Of a stretch of DNA of 64,000 nucleotides, positions 1 through 9,302 are shown in pieces. The stretch is from assembly GCF_000379725.1 (NCBI RefSeq), contig NZ_KB903624.1, positions 1 to 64,000 of the forward strand. Direction: 5' to 3'. Position 1 is the stretch's first letter; every line of letters starts with the position of its first letter. Made by a program: the position numbers and the translations under genes. Below the pieces are notes generated by a model. It did not search any database and had not been told where the DNA came from. It worked only from the letters and a program-made list of their open reading frames with translations. Source of the stretch: Cytophaga aurantiaca DSM 3654 (GTDB lineage Bacteria; Bacteroidota; Bacteroidia; Cytophagales; Cytophagaceae).

Positions 1-228
1 TTCATTAGATTTAGGCATAACTGAGTCGCTTTTATTGGACATGTCAAAGTTACCATATTTTTTCAACCATGTTGCAACCGTGTGGCTACCTTGAATTCCA
101 TACTTGTCGTGGGCTTCTTTTACACTTATTAAACCCTGCTCAATTTCCTGAATTACAGCTAATTTAAAGCTATAGCTGTAGTCTTTTGAACTTCTTCTAA
201 CATACTGTTTCTCTGATTCTTCTTTCAT
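1..228 (-). CDS. IS3-type transposase OrfA (HTH), partial
   Basis: Reading leftwards from an ATG at 228, 76 codons stay open to the window edge. The protein starts MKEESEKQYVRRSSKDYSYS and continues with FKLAVIQEIEQG and a segment ending in TVATWLKKYG. This is the layout of the N-terminal helix-turn-helix of IS3/IS911-family OrfA transposases, with the conserved W of the recognition helix. The gene is cut by the window, so OrfB, the terminal inverted repeats and the integrity of the element cannot be judged. The hairpin at 275-317 separates it from the next gene. Confidence 0.75.
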   Translation of the reverse strand, partial: MKEESEKQYVRRSSKDYSYSFKLAVIQEIEQGLISVKEAHDKYGIQGSHTVATWLKKYGNFDMSNKSDSVMPKSNE

Positions 229-274
229 AACGTTACTTTTTATGTATCGCTATTTCAGGACGAGACACATGATT

Positions 275-317
275 AAAATAAAAGGCCTCCCTTAAATAAC
301 GGGAGGCCTTTTATTTT
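275..317. terminator. Hairpin terminator, 17-bp perfect stem
   Basis: Positions 275-291 and 301-317 are perfect reverse complements around a 9-nt loop. The stem has a GC core (GGCCTCCC/GGGAGGCC) and A-rich/T-rich outer ends, so it can work on both strands. It overlaps the stop codon of the leftward nitrilase-fusion gene and most likely terminates that transcript. Confidence 0.85.
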
Positions 318-1887
318 AATGACTTTCATCTTCATCCTTTTTGTGCAGCCAGCGCAATTCGTACAGATCGTTGCGTCGTGTTTCCATGTTACGTACCGAA
401 CCAAACTTACGTTGACGTTTTAACAGATCCAGATCAAGATCAGCAATCAATGTAGTTTCTGTATTCGCAGTTGCTTCAGCCAGTGTTGCATCATGCGGGA
501 ATATAAAATCAGATGGTGAATAAATACCCGATTGTGCATATTGAATATCCATATTCTCTACACCCGGCAAATTACCTACACTTCCGGAGATCGCAACATA
601 ACATTCGTTCTCTATCGCACGTGCCTGCGCACAACGTTGTACACGTATGAACGCAGATTTTGTATCGGTTAAGAACGGAACAAAAATAATGTTTACTCCT
701 TTATCTGCAAGTAAACGGGATAATTCAGGAAACTCAATATCGAAACAGATCAAGATCGCAATCTTTCCTGCATCTGTTTCAAACACCTTCAATTTATCTC
801 CGCCCTGTAAGCCCCAGTAATTGGCCTCATCCGGTGTTACGTGCAATTTATACTGATAATCCCAGGTACCATCTCTTCTGCATAAATACGAAACGTTATA
901 CAAACCATCGTCTTCATATTTAGGCATACTGCCTGCAATAATATTAATATTATACGATACAGCCAGTTCTGTCATTTTAGTCCGTATCTCTTCGGTATAG
1001 TCTGCTAAAGCCCTTACCGCATCAGATGCAGAGTTCTGATTAAACTTTGCCATCAACGGTGCATTAAAAAATTCAGGGAACACACAAAAGTCTGCTTTAT
1101 AGCCTGAAACCGTATCCACAAAGAACTCGATCATTTTATACAACTCATCAACAGAAGCCATGTTCCGCATCTTCCATTGTACAAGTCCAACGCGAACCAA
1201 TGTTTTATTTCCGCCAAACAAAATTTCATCGGCTTCATACAAGGCATTTTTCCATTCAAGTAACGCTGCATACGCTTTAGAATCCAGGTCATCCGGAAGA
1301 TAGCCCTGAACAATTTTGCGCAAGTGAAAATCATTTGCCAATTGAAACGTCAACACCGGATCAAAAATTTCTTTCTTTTTAACTTCATCAATGTATTGAC
1401 GTGGCGTTAATTTCTTTGCATATTTTTTATATCCCGGAATTCGTCCACCTACAATAATTGCACGAAGATTAAGCGTTTCGCATAACTCTTTACGTGCATC
1501 ATACAATCGTCGGCCTAAACGCATCCCTCTGAATTCGGGGTGTACAAAAACATCTATTCCATACAAGGTATCTCCTTCCGGATCGTGATTGGATAATAAA
1601 CCATCACCTGTGATCTGTTGATAGGTATGCTTGTCACCATAATTTGCATAGGTTACGATCAAACTGAAGGCAGCAGCAATTACCTTTCCATTGTCTTCTA
1701 TACAAATCTGACCTTCGGGAAAATAATTCAAATGTGATTTCAGTTCTTTTTTTGTCCATGAACCGCCAATATCTGCATACACAGATTCCATGATCTCACA
1801 GATATCATCGTAATCACTTAATTTAACATTCCGTATCTTTAATTTATGCTCTGAAGCATTCCCTTCAGCATCCTTACTCTTAGCCAT
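316..1887 (-). CDS. GNAT acetyltransferase-nitrilase fusion protein
   Basis: A 523-residue, two-domain protein. Residues ~15-210 are a GNAT N-acetyltransferase with the acetyl-CoA loop segment FRGMRLGRRLYDARKEL. Residues ~225-510 are a carbon-nitrogen hydrolase (nitrilase superfamily) with the expected catalytic triad: Glu in FPEFFNAP, Lys in YKLHVTPDE and Cys in ILICFDIEFPE. The family hydrolyses amides or nitriles, but the substrate cannot be read from sequence. The same fusion order is known in other Bacteroidetes and Proteobacteria. The protein is predicted cytosolic (no signal peptide). It is monocistronic, transcribed leftwards, and ends in a strong hairpin. Confidence 0.88.
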   Translation of the reverse strand: MAKSKDAEGNASEHKLKIRNVKLSDYDDICEIMESVYADIGGSWTKKELKSHLNYFPEGQICIEDNGKVIAAAFSLIVTYANYGDKHTYQQITGDGLLSNHDPEGDTLYGIDVFVHPEFRGMRLGRRLYDARKELCETLNLRAIIVGGRIPGYKKYAKKLTPRQYIDEVKKKEIFDPVLTFQLANDFHLRKIVQGYLPDDLDSKAYAALLEWKNALYEADEILFGGNKTLVRVGLVQWKMRNMASVDELYKMIEFFVDTVSGYKADFCVFPEFFNAPLMAKFNQNSASDAVRALADYTEEIRTKMTELAVSYNINIIAGSMPKYEDDGLYNVSYLCRRDGTWDYQYKLHVTPDEANYWGLQGGDKLKVFETDAGKIAILICFDIEFPELSRLLADKGVNIIFVPFLTDTKSAFIRVQRCAQARAIENECYVAISGSVGNLPGVENMDIQYAQSGIYSPSDFIFPHDATLAEATANTETTLIADLDLDLLKRQRKFGSVRNMETRRNDLYELRWLHKKDEDESH

Positions 1888-2152
1888 ATATCAAGTTTCC
1901 TTCTTCCAATTTGTACAATATCCTAAGTTACGTATCTTATAGTAGAGTAAAAATCGAAATGGGTTAAACTCTATATTAAATTATCTTACATACTCATATT
2001 CAATTTATTATATTATCGAAAGTATAACCAGTCCCTACGTCAATATTTACCGGAAATGAAGTTACTTTTTGATACTTTTAGACATAAACTGAAGTCTTAC
2101 TGAATAGTTAAAACTAGCAGTAGCCTTTTTACGTTTATGAAATAGATTAACT

Positions 2153-5100
2153 ATGAAAAACCGAACCGCATTTATACATCATTTTTTTCTGACGCTATGC
2201 ATGCTCCTCTTGAGCTGCAATAGTTTATTTGCTCAAAAGAAATCGTCGAATGCTGATTATGCGGAGAACATTTTATTGGTAAAATTAAAACCCCAATCCG
2301 TTTCTTTTTTTACAGATAAGACATCGATTGATCAAATTAAAAATACCATTGCACCTGCAGCACTTATTAACTACACCAGAACCTTTCCAAACATACAAGC
2401 CCCTACCATGGAAGGCCATGTAGACTTGAGTTTAGTTTATACACTTACCTTTTCAGAAATTTCAAAAGCCGATCTGCCTGCCTTAGCAGCAACCTTAATG
2501 ACGCTGGATGCATTTGAATATGTGGAATTGAAATACATACACAACCAGCAAGCAATCTTTTATCCGAACGATCCCTATGTTCCGCTCTTTCAACAGAAGT
2601 ATTTAGCACGCATGGGAGCCATTCAGGCATGGGCGATTGAACAGGGCGATCCCAATGTTATTATCGGCATCATTGATACAGGTTCGGATACATCTCACCA
2701 GGATCTGACAAACAACATCGCATACAATACGCTTGATCCGGTGAATGGTGTGGATGATGATAACGATGGATACATTGATAATTACAGTGGTTGGGATTTT
2801 GGAAACAACGACAACAACCCGACTGTAGGTGCCAATAATCATGGAGCAAAAGTTTCAGGCATTGCCGGAGCAACGGCTAATAACGGCATAGGCGGTGCAG
2901 GTATGGGATTCAATTCAAAAATATTACCTCTCAAAGCATCCACTGATGCGGGAGGCGGAGCTATCGTAGCTGGTTATGATGCCATCGTGTATGCTGCAGA
3001 ACATGGATGTAAAGTAATTAATTTATCGTGGGGCGGTACAGGCTCTTATTCTGCATTTGATCAGGATGTGATCAATTATGCAGCGATCAGTAAAGATGTG
3101 TTAATCGTTGCAGCCGCTGGTAATACAGATGAAGAAGCTGACTACTATCCTGCGGCGTATGATAATGTACTTTCTGTCATTGCGATGGATACCATTTATT
3201 CTGCCAGTGCAAATAAATACATTGATACACGTGCAGATTTTAAAAACTGGGCCTGCTGTTACAAAGCAACCTATGCCCGCTCTGTAGATATCGGTGCGCA
3301 AGGTATGGGACTTTTAGTAACCATTCCTACCAATACATATACGTTGCAGGATGGCTCCTCTGCTGCCTCTCCCTTAGTAGCAGGTGCTGCAGCTTTAGTA
3401 CGTTCACATTATCCCAATATCTCTGCATTGCAAGCAGCAGAACTCTTACGTGTTACAGCAGATGTTGTAGATACATTTCCTGAAAATGTTGCATACAAAG
3501 AAAAAATGGGCAAAGGCCGGATCAATATTTACAAGGCCTTAACAGACACTAAATCTCCATCCATCCGATTTAAAAATGTTGTAGCGAAAGCAAACAATAC
3601 ACTTTCTTTATTCAGTGGAGATACAGTTCTTATAACCGCAGATTTCTTTAACTACCTGCGACCAACAGCAGGATTAACAATTGACATATCCTCTCAATCC
3701 GGCGATATACTTGTGTTGAACAGCATATCTATGGGTGTCATTGATAGTCTTACATCAAAATCCAATGCAGCAAATCCGCTTAAGATTGTCATTAAAAATT
3801 CTGCAACCACAAATGAGGTCATTGAATTAAGAATCGGATATACGGATGTGGCAACAGGTTATTCCGATTACCAATATTTCACCATACAAGTGAATCCTCC
3901 GTATAGAACGTTGTACAATAATCATGTCAAAACAACCATTACATCAAACGGCCGCGTTGGTTATGAAGACGTAGGAAGTACCGTTGGTGTGGGTTTTGAA
4001 AGTAATGGTACAAATATAATGTATGAAGGCGGCTTAATGATCGGACAAAATTCTTCTACCGTTTCTGATTGTGTAAGAGGTAATCCGATGGGAAGTTCTG
4101 ATCTTGATTTTAAACCACTGAACATTCCGGAATTTGTAGAAAATTCAATCAAGTACAAAGAAACGTTTTCAACATTCAACGACTCTTCTTCTACCAATCC
4201 GCTACCACAGGGTATTGAATGTCTGCAACGCTCATACACTTTTAATACAACTGCTTTAAGTACAACTGTTTTTTTAGAGTATAAAATTATCAATCGTTCA
4301 AATGCAGATATTGATTCTATTTATGTGGGACACTTTGTGGATTGGGACATACAGAACTATGATAAAAATCGTGCAGGCTTCGATTACGACTCTCGTATGG
4401 GATACGCCTACGATATTACTGCCAACAATTTATATGCAGGTTTAAGTCTGTTAACCAATCAGGAAATGCATTACTATGCAATGGATAATTCTGCAGTTGG
4501 CGGAACAAACATCAACCCGAATGATGGATATACAGCAGCAGAAAAATTCAAATGTATTTCCAGCAAAACCGGAAGATACGTAGCCGGAGGGAATGCTGCA
4601 GGTAATGACATATCTATGTCGATGGCCGCACGCATCAACCATTTAAAAAAGGGTGACACCGTAGTTGTTGCCTTTGCATTACTGACTTCAAATACTACCT
4701 TGTTGGATTTAAAAATCCAATCCACTGCAGCCATACAAAAATTTATAGAAATACATACAGGCACCACTCCCCTGGCAGACTCTGTAAAATTATGTACAAA
4801 CTCCACACATGATTATACAATCAGTCCGTCACCGGGACGTTCATTTAATTTCTATACAGAAATTCCTACAACTGTTTCCATACCGGCCTTCCAAGGAAAA
4901 TCATTTACACTTACAAATGTTTCTGCAGCAGATACCATCTATGTAACCAATACCGATTCCTTGTATGAATCAACGTATTCCAGATTTGTTGTGTTAGAAA
5001 ATAAAGCGCCTCTTGCTTTATTCAGTTATACTGCTGATGTTGCCAATGCTGCATCGCTGTTCACAAACGAAAGTATCCGATACGAATCGCTGTTATGGAA

Positions 5101-5509
5101 TTTTGGAGATAATCAAACTTCCACACAAGATAATCCAACACATGTATATACAGTTCCGGGAAATTACATCGTAACGTTAAAAGCCAGTGACGACGAAACC
5201 TGTATCGATTCACTCAAACAAACCGTTACAATTGTATCCACTCCGCTGGCAATTAAAACATCCAATGCAAGTTCCATTAAATTATTTCCGATTCCTGCAA
5301 ACGAATTCATCACACTTGAGTTCGAACAATACGACAAGTCAAGCGTTGATCTGGTTGTATACAATTCCATCGGACAACAAGTCATACAAAAAGATCAGGT
5401 ACAGATCACCAACAACCGGATTCAATTATCTGTTGCAAGTCTGGAAACAGGTTTGTACTTTATACAGATAAAAAATACAACAGGCCAATTGCGGTTTGTT
5501 AAACAATAA
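2153..5509 (+). CDS. Secreted subtilisin-like (S8) protease with PKD and T9SS sorting domain
   Basis: A 1118-residue exported serine protease. It has a signal peptide (residues ~1-28, ending LFAQ) and an N-terminal propeptide-like stretch. The S8 domain carries the triad Asp175 (IGIIDTGSD), His230 (NNHGAKVSG) and Ser403 (GSSAASPLVAG), with the oxyanion Asn324 (AAAGN). A Ca-binding-like DDDNDGYID insert lies at ~201-209. After a long beta-rich region come a PKD domain (~1000-1075, LLWNFGDNQTS) and a C-terminal T9SS type A signal (IKLFPIPANEFITLEF ... GLYFIQIK). It is predicted to be secreted or attached to the cell surface. cinA starts 9 bases after its stop. Confidence 0.93.
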   Translation: MKNRTAFIHHFFLTLCMLLLSCNSLFAQKKSSNADYAENILLVKLKPQSVSFFTDKTSIDQIKNTIAPAALINYTRTFPNIQAPTMEGHVDLSLVYTLTFSEISKADLPALAATLMTLDAFEYVELKYIHNQQAIFYPNDPYVPLFQQKYLARMGAIQAWAIEQGDPNVIIGIIDTGSDTSHQDLTNNIAYNTLDPVNGVDDDNDGYIDNYSGWDFGNNDNNPTVGANNHGAKVSGIAGATANNGIGGAGMGFNSKILPLKASTDAGGGAIVAGYDAIVYAAEHGCKVINLSWGGTGSYSAFDQDVINYAAISKDVLIVAAAGNTDEEADYYPAAYDNVLSVIAMDTIYSASANKYIDTRADFKNWACCYKATYARSVDIGAQGMGLLVTIPTNTYTLQDGSSAASPLVAGAAALVRSHYPNISALQAAELLRVTADVVDTFPENVAYKEKMGKGRINIYKALTDTKSPSIRFKNVVAKANNTLSLFSGDTVLITADFFNYLRPTAGLTIDISSQSGDILVLNSISMGVIDSLTSKSNAANPLKIVIKNSATTNEVIELRIGYTDVATGYSDYQYFTIQVNPPYRTLYNNHVKTTITSNGRVGYEDVGSTVGVGFESNGTNIMYEGGLMIGQNSSTVSDCVRGNPMGSSDLDFKPLNIPEFVENSIKYKETFSTFNDSSSTNPLPQGIECLQRSYTFNTTALSTTVFLEYKIINRSNADIDSIYVGHFVDWDIQNYDKNRAGFDYDSRMGYAYDITANNLYAGLSLLTNQEMHYYAMDNSAVGGTNINPNDGYTAAEKFKCISSKTGRYVAGGNAAGNDISMSMAARINHLKKGDTVVVAFALLTSNTTLLDLKIQSTAAIQKFIEIHTGTTPLADSVKLCTNSTHDYTISPSPGRSFNFYTEIPTTVSIPAFQGKSFTLTNVSAADTIYVTNTDSLYESTYSRFVVLENKAPLALFSYTADVANAASLFTNESIRYESLLWNFGDNQTSTQDNPTHVYTVPGNYIVTLKASDDETCIDSLKQTVTIVSTPLAIKTSNASSIKLFPIPANEFITLEFEQYDKSSVDLVVYNSIGQQVIQKDQVQITNNRIQLSVASLETGLYFIQIKNTTGQLRFVKQ

Positions 5510-5518
5510 TCAAATTAT

Positions 5519-6769
5519 ATGAGCACTCAGATTTATGCCGACATCATTACCATTGGTGACGAAATTTTATACGGACAAATAACAGATACAAATTCTCAAT
5601 GGATAAGCGCAGAGCTTGATAAGCTTGGCATTAAGACTCGACAAAAATCTTCTGTCAGCGACAAGGCTGATGAAATTTTACGTATTTTGGACGAATCAAG
5701 CAAACGTGCAAGCCTTGTGATCATTACCGGAGGATTGGGTCCGACGAATGATGACATCACAAAAAAAACACTTTGTACTTTTTTTAATACAGAATTGGTT
5801 TGGAATGATGAGGTATTAAAACATTTACAAAATTTATTTTTTGTACGCGGAAGAGAGTTGAGTGAATTAAATAAACAACAAGCTCTTGTACCTGCAAATT
5901 GTGAAATACTTACCAACTCCAACGGAACTGCACCAGGCATGTGGATGGACGTAAACAATGTCGTTTACATTTCCTTACCGGGAGTCCCTTACGAAATGAA
6001 AGGTATATTGAGCGAATTCGGTTTTACTAAAATTAAAAATCGTTTTCAAACACCGGTGATCGTTCACCGTATGATCAAGACCATTGGCATTGGAGAATCT
6101 ACGCTTTCTGAAATTATTAAGGAATGGGAAAATGCATTACCCAAACATATTGGACTGGCGTACTTGCCTTCTGCAGGCGAAGTAAAACTTCGCCTCACAG
6201 GTGTCGGAGAAAATGAAGCGCAGATAAAAACTGAAATTCAGCAACAAATAAATGACGTACTTCCACTCATTCATACACACGTATATGGATATGATGAAGA
6301 TACGTTGCAAAAATCGGTAGGAGATTTATTGAAGTCAAAAAATAAAACCATTGCAACCGCTGAAAGCTGCACGGGCGGCTATCTTGCACACCTGCTCACT
6401 TCTGTACCTGGAGCATCGGCTTACTATTACGGTTCTATCATTGCCTATCAAAATATCATCAAAACTCAATTGCTGGATGTGCCAAGTGGAATTTTACAGC
6501 AGCATGGTGCAGTAAGTGAAAAGACCGTTGAAATTATGGCAAAAGAAGTGCGTTTGAAATTGGGTACTTCTATCGGTGTTGCAGCCAGTGGTATTGCAGG
6601 TCCGGATGGCGGAACAGCTGAAAAACCGGTAGGTACAATCTGGATCGCTTATGCCGATGAAGACAAAGTGGTGACAAAAAAATTACAGCTTTCAGCCCTT
6701 CGTGAAAACAATATCCGAATGACTGCCTTGGCTATATTGAATCTCATTCGACAGCAATTAACCACATAA
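5519..6769 (+). CDS. cinA: CinA family nicotinamide-nucleotide amidohydrolase
   Basis: 416 residues, the usual length for full CinA. The N-terminal half is a MoaB/MogA-like (COG1058) domain with the motifs TIGDEILYGQITDTNS and ITGGLGPTNDD. The C-terminal half is the PncC deamidase domain with AESCTGGYLAHLL and ASGIAGPDGGT. The family recycles pyridine nucleotides by deamidating NMN, and the N-terminal domain has ADP-ribose pyrophosphatase activity in characterised members. It follows the subtilase gene by 9 bases, so the two may be co-transcribed although the functions look unrelated. Confidence 0.95.
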   Translation: MSTQIYADIITIGDEILYGQITDTNSQWISAELDKLGIKTRQKSSVSDKADEILRILDESSKRASLVIITGGLGPTNDDITKKTLCTFFNTELVWNDEVLKHLQNLFFVRGRELSELNKQQALVPANCEILTNSNGTAPGMWMDVNNVVYISLPGVPYEMKGILSEFGFTKIKNRFQTPVIVHRMIKTIGIGESTLSEIIKEWENALPKHIGLAYLPSAGEVKLRLTGVGENEAQIKTEIQQQINDVLPLIHTHVYGYDEDTLQKSVGDLLKSKNKTIATAESCTGGYLAHLLTSVPGASAYYYGSIIAYQNIIKTQLLDVPSGILQQHGAVSEKTVEIMAKEVRLKLGTSIGVAASGIAGPDGGTAEKPVGTIWIAYADEDKVVTKKLQLSALRENNIRMTALAILNLIRQQLTT

Positions 6770-6858
6770 TTGGGTTTAAAATCCTAAAATACTCACTACA
6801 AGATTGTTATTCAAACCGAAGGATTGTATAAAAAGGGTGTGTCTTAATAAAAAAAGCG

Positions 6859-6866
6859 TATTTTTG
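6859..6866 (+). promoter_or_regulatory. Putative Bacteroidetes -7 element for the E2 gene
   Basis: TATTTTTG at 6859-6866 fits the TAnnTTTG consensus. It lies 32 bases before the ATG at 6898, after a 128-base gap from cinA. No good TTTG -33 element is visible at the expected spacing, so the call rests on the -7 box only. Confidence 0.4.
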
Positions 6867-6897
6867 TGTTTAGAAACAAAACAAAATTCCGTCAGTA

Positions 6898-8253
6898 ATG
6901 GCTTTGGTTGAATTGGTAATGCCCAAAATGGGTGAAAGTGTAATGGAAGGTACGATTTTAACCTGGCTGAAAAAGCCCGGCGATCGTATCCAACAAGATG
7001 AATCTGTATTGGAAGTAGCTACCGACAAAGTAGATACAGAAGTTCCTTCACCATTTAACGGGATTTTAAAAGAGATCCGTGCGAATCAGGGTGATGTTGT
7101 ACAAGTAGGTACAGCAATCGCAATCATAGAAACAGAAGTAAATCAACCAGCAGCAACGGGTACTCCTGTTGCCACTCCTACCGTTACCATCACTCCTGCT
7201 CAACCGGCAGCAGTTGAGCAAAAGCCCGTTGCGGCTGTTGCGCAAACACATACACACATCGAACACAACAACATCAAAGGCGGTAAATTCTATTCTCCTT
7301 TGGTTTTAAATATTGCCCGTCAGGAAAACATTTCATTGTCAGAAGTGGAACAGATCGCTGGTAGCGGAAAAGACGGACGTGTTACCAAACATGATCTGTT
7401 TGATTACATTCAGGCAAAAAAAGATGGAAAGATTGCGGCAGCAAAAACAGAAAACATTGTTCAACAAACACCTGTTGAAACAAAAGCTGCAAGTACTGAG
7501 CCTGCTTATGTAAGCAAACCTGCTTCGTCAAGCAATGGCAATGTTGAGATCGTACAGATGGATCGTATGCGTAAAATGATTGCAGACCGTATGGTTGAAT
7601 CGAAGCGCATCTCTCCGCACGTTACCTCCTTTGTTGAAGCAGACGTTACAAATATTGTTTACTGGAGAAACCGCTGGAAAAATGATTTCATGGAACGTGA
7701 AAATGTTGCATTGACATTCACTCCTATTTTCATTGAAGCGGTTGTGAAAGCCATCAAAGATTATCCGATGGTAAACATTTCTATCGAAGACGATAAGATT
7801 CTTGTAAAAAGAGATATCAATATTGGTATTGCAGTTGCTCTGCCTAATGGAAATTTAATTGTTCCTGTAATTAAACATGCAGATCAGTTAAATATCGTGG
7901 GCTTGACTAAAAAAGTAAACGATCTGGCAAAACGTGCACGTCAAAACAAACTGACTGCAGATGATTTATCAGGCGGAACATATACCGTTTCAAATGTTGG
8001 ATCATTTGGTAATTTAATGGGCACTCCGATCATTGTTCAGCCACAAGCTGCAATCTTAGCTTTGGGTGCGGTAATTAAAAAGCCTGCTGTAATTGAAACT
8101 CCTCAAGGTGATACCTTAGGCATACGTCACATGATGTTCTTATCACACTCCTACGATCACCGTGCGATTGATGGATCATTAGGCGGTATGTTTGTACGAA
8201 GAGTAGCCGATTATCTTGAGAAATTTGATGTAAACAGAAAAATATTCGTTTAA
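6898..8253 (+). CDS. 2-oxo acid dehydrogenase E2 (dihydrolipoamide acyltransferase)
   Basis: 451 residues with the canonical E2 order. A lipoyl domain spans ~1-78, with the lipoylated Lys44 in TDKVDTE. After an Ala/Pro/Thr-rich linker comes a peripheral-subunit-binding domain (~132-170, GSGKDGRVTKHDL). Another linker leads to the acyltransferase catalytic core, with SYDHRAIDGS holding the His...Asp-Gly active-site motif near the C terminus. It forms the core of a pyruvate, 2-oxoglutarate or branched-chain dehydrogenase complex. The E1 and E3 genes are not adjacent, so the substrate class stays open. Confidence 0.93.
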   Translation: MALVELVMPKMGESVMEGTILTWLKKPGDRIQQDESVLEVATDKVDTEVPSPFNGILKEIRANQGDVVQVGTAIAIIETEVNQPAATGTPVATPTVTITPAQPAAVEQKPVAAVAQTHTHIEHNNIKGGKFYSPLVLNIARQENISLSEVEQIAGSGKDGRVTKHDLFDYIQAKKDGKIAAAKTENIVQQTPVETKAASTEPAYVSKPASSSNGNVEIVQMDRMRKMIADRMVESKRISPHVTSFVEADVTNIVYWRNRWKNDFMERENVALTFTPIFIEAVVKAIKDYPMVNISIEDDKILVKRDINIGIAVALPNGNLIVPVIKHADQLNIVGLTKKVNDLAKRARQNKLTADDLSGGTYTVSNVGSFGNLMGTPIIVQPQAAILALGAVIKKPAVIETPQGDTLGIRHMMFLSHSYDHRAIDGSLGGMFVRRVADYLEKFDVNRKIFV

Positions 8254-8271
8254 CATAAAGTAAACAAAACA

Positions 8272-8312
8272 AAAAACGACTTCAAGTAATGTATTTATTT
8301 GAAGTCGTTTTT
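8272..8312 (+). terminator. Rho-independent terminator after E2 gene
   Basis: A 14-bp perfect stem (8272-8285 with 8299-8312), core CGACTTCAA/TTGAAGTCG, is followed by a T run. It starts 18 bases after the E2 stop. Confidence 0.88.
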
Positions 8313-8350
8313 GTAACAAGCCTTTTCATTATACATTTTATCTTTTCCGA

Positions 8351-9238
8351 ATGAAGAAATTTTTCAAAAGCATCTACAGAGCACTTCCTTTCAAAAAAGA
8401 AGCATTTACATTATTGAAATATGTATGGACTCCAAGTGAATCTATTTACCGTCATTTATATTTTAAAGATGTATTTACTGTAAAAATTGATTCATCAAAA
8501 AAATTCAAGATTAAACATTACGGCTTTCAGTTGGAAAATGCAATCTTCTGGAGCGGTCTAACAGAAGGCTGGGAGAAAGAATCGATCAAACTCTGGATAA
8601 AACTTTGCGAAGATTCGGATGTGATTGTTGACATAGGTGCAAACACAGGTGTGTACGCTCTGGTTGCAAAAACAGTAAATCCTTCTTCACGTGTGTATGC
8701 TTTTGAACCTGTTGCCCGTGTGTATCAGAAACTTCGTGAGAACATTGAGTTAAATGCGTTTGACATTCATGCATACGAACAGGCTGCTTCAAATTTCAAC
8801 GGCACAGCAACGATCTACGATACAGATTCAGAACACACCTATTCGGTTACCGTAAATAAAAATATGTTTTCAAGCGAAACAACGGTAGTTAGTACTACCA
8901 TTGAAACCATTACGCTGGATGCATTTATTAAAAATAGCAAAATCGAAAAAATAGATCTCATTAAGATCGACGTTGAAACGCACGAAGCTGAAGTACTTGA
9001 AGGTTATTCAGAATTTTTATCTGTACACAAACCTACGATGCTGATTGAAATTTTAACAGATGAAATTGGTGAAAAAGTAGAAGCTCTGGTAAAAGATCTG
9101 AATTACCTGTACTTCAACATCGATGAACTAGGCAGTGTACGTCATGTTACAAGCTTAAGCAAAAGCGATTATTATAATTATCTTTTTTGCAGTCCTGCAA
9201 CTGCAGACAAATTAAATTTGTCTTATACCCATTCTTAA
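8351..9238 (+). CDS. FkbM family SAM-dependent methyltransferase
   Basis: 295 residues. The SAM-binding motif I is VIVDIGANTGVYALVAK, followed by RVYAFEPVARVYQKL (acidic residue binding the ribose). The FkbM signature region IDLIKIDVETHEAEVLEG holds the DVE(T/G) motif. FkbM enzymes O-methylate polyketides, sugars or other small molecules and are often found with cell-surface polysaccharide genes. No such cluster is visible here, so the substrate is unknown. A short basic, amphipathic N terminus (MKKFFKSIYRALPFKKEAF) may be membrane-peripheral. It is a single gene between two terminators. Confidence 0.88.
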   Translation: MKKFFKSIYRALPFKKEAFTLLKYVWTPSESIYRHLYFKDVFTVKIDSSKKFKIKHYGFQLENAIFWSGLTEGWEKESIKLWIKLCEDSDVIVDIGANTGVYALVAKTVNPSSRVYAFEPVARVYQKLRENIELNAFDIHAYEQAASNFNGTATIYDTDSEHTYSVTVNKNMFSSETTVVSTTIETITLDAFIKNSKIEKIDLIKIDVETHEAEVLEGYSEFLSVHKPTMLIEILTDEIGEKVEALVKDLNYLYFNIDELGSVRHVTSLSKSDYYNYLFCSPATADKLNLSYTHS

Positions 9239-9255
9239 AATATCCCTTCAAAAAA

Positions 9256-9288
9256 ATAGCTCCCGTATTTATTGAATACGGGAGCTAT
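9256..9288. terminator. Bidirectional terminator between convergent genes
   Basis: A perfect 14-bp stem (9256-9269 with 9275-9288), core AGCTCCCGTATT, with a 5-nt loop. It sits between the FkbM gene and the leftward giant repeat gene and can serve both, with an A run on the left. Confidence 0.85.
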
Positions 9289-9302
9289 GTATACTGTATA
9301 TA

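Noticed and set aside
316-1887. Nitrilase fusion as part of a DRT1-like RT-nitrilase defence system
   Set aside because: It is fused to a GNAT domain, lies ~26 kb from the RT, is on the opposite strand and has genome-like base composition.
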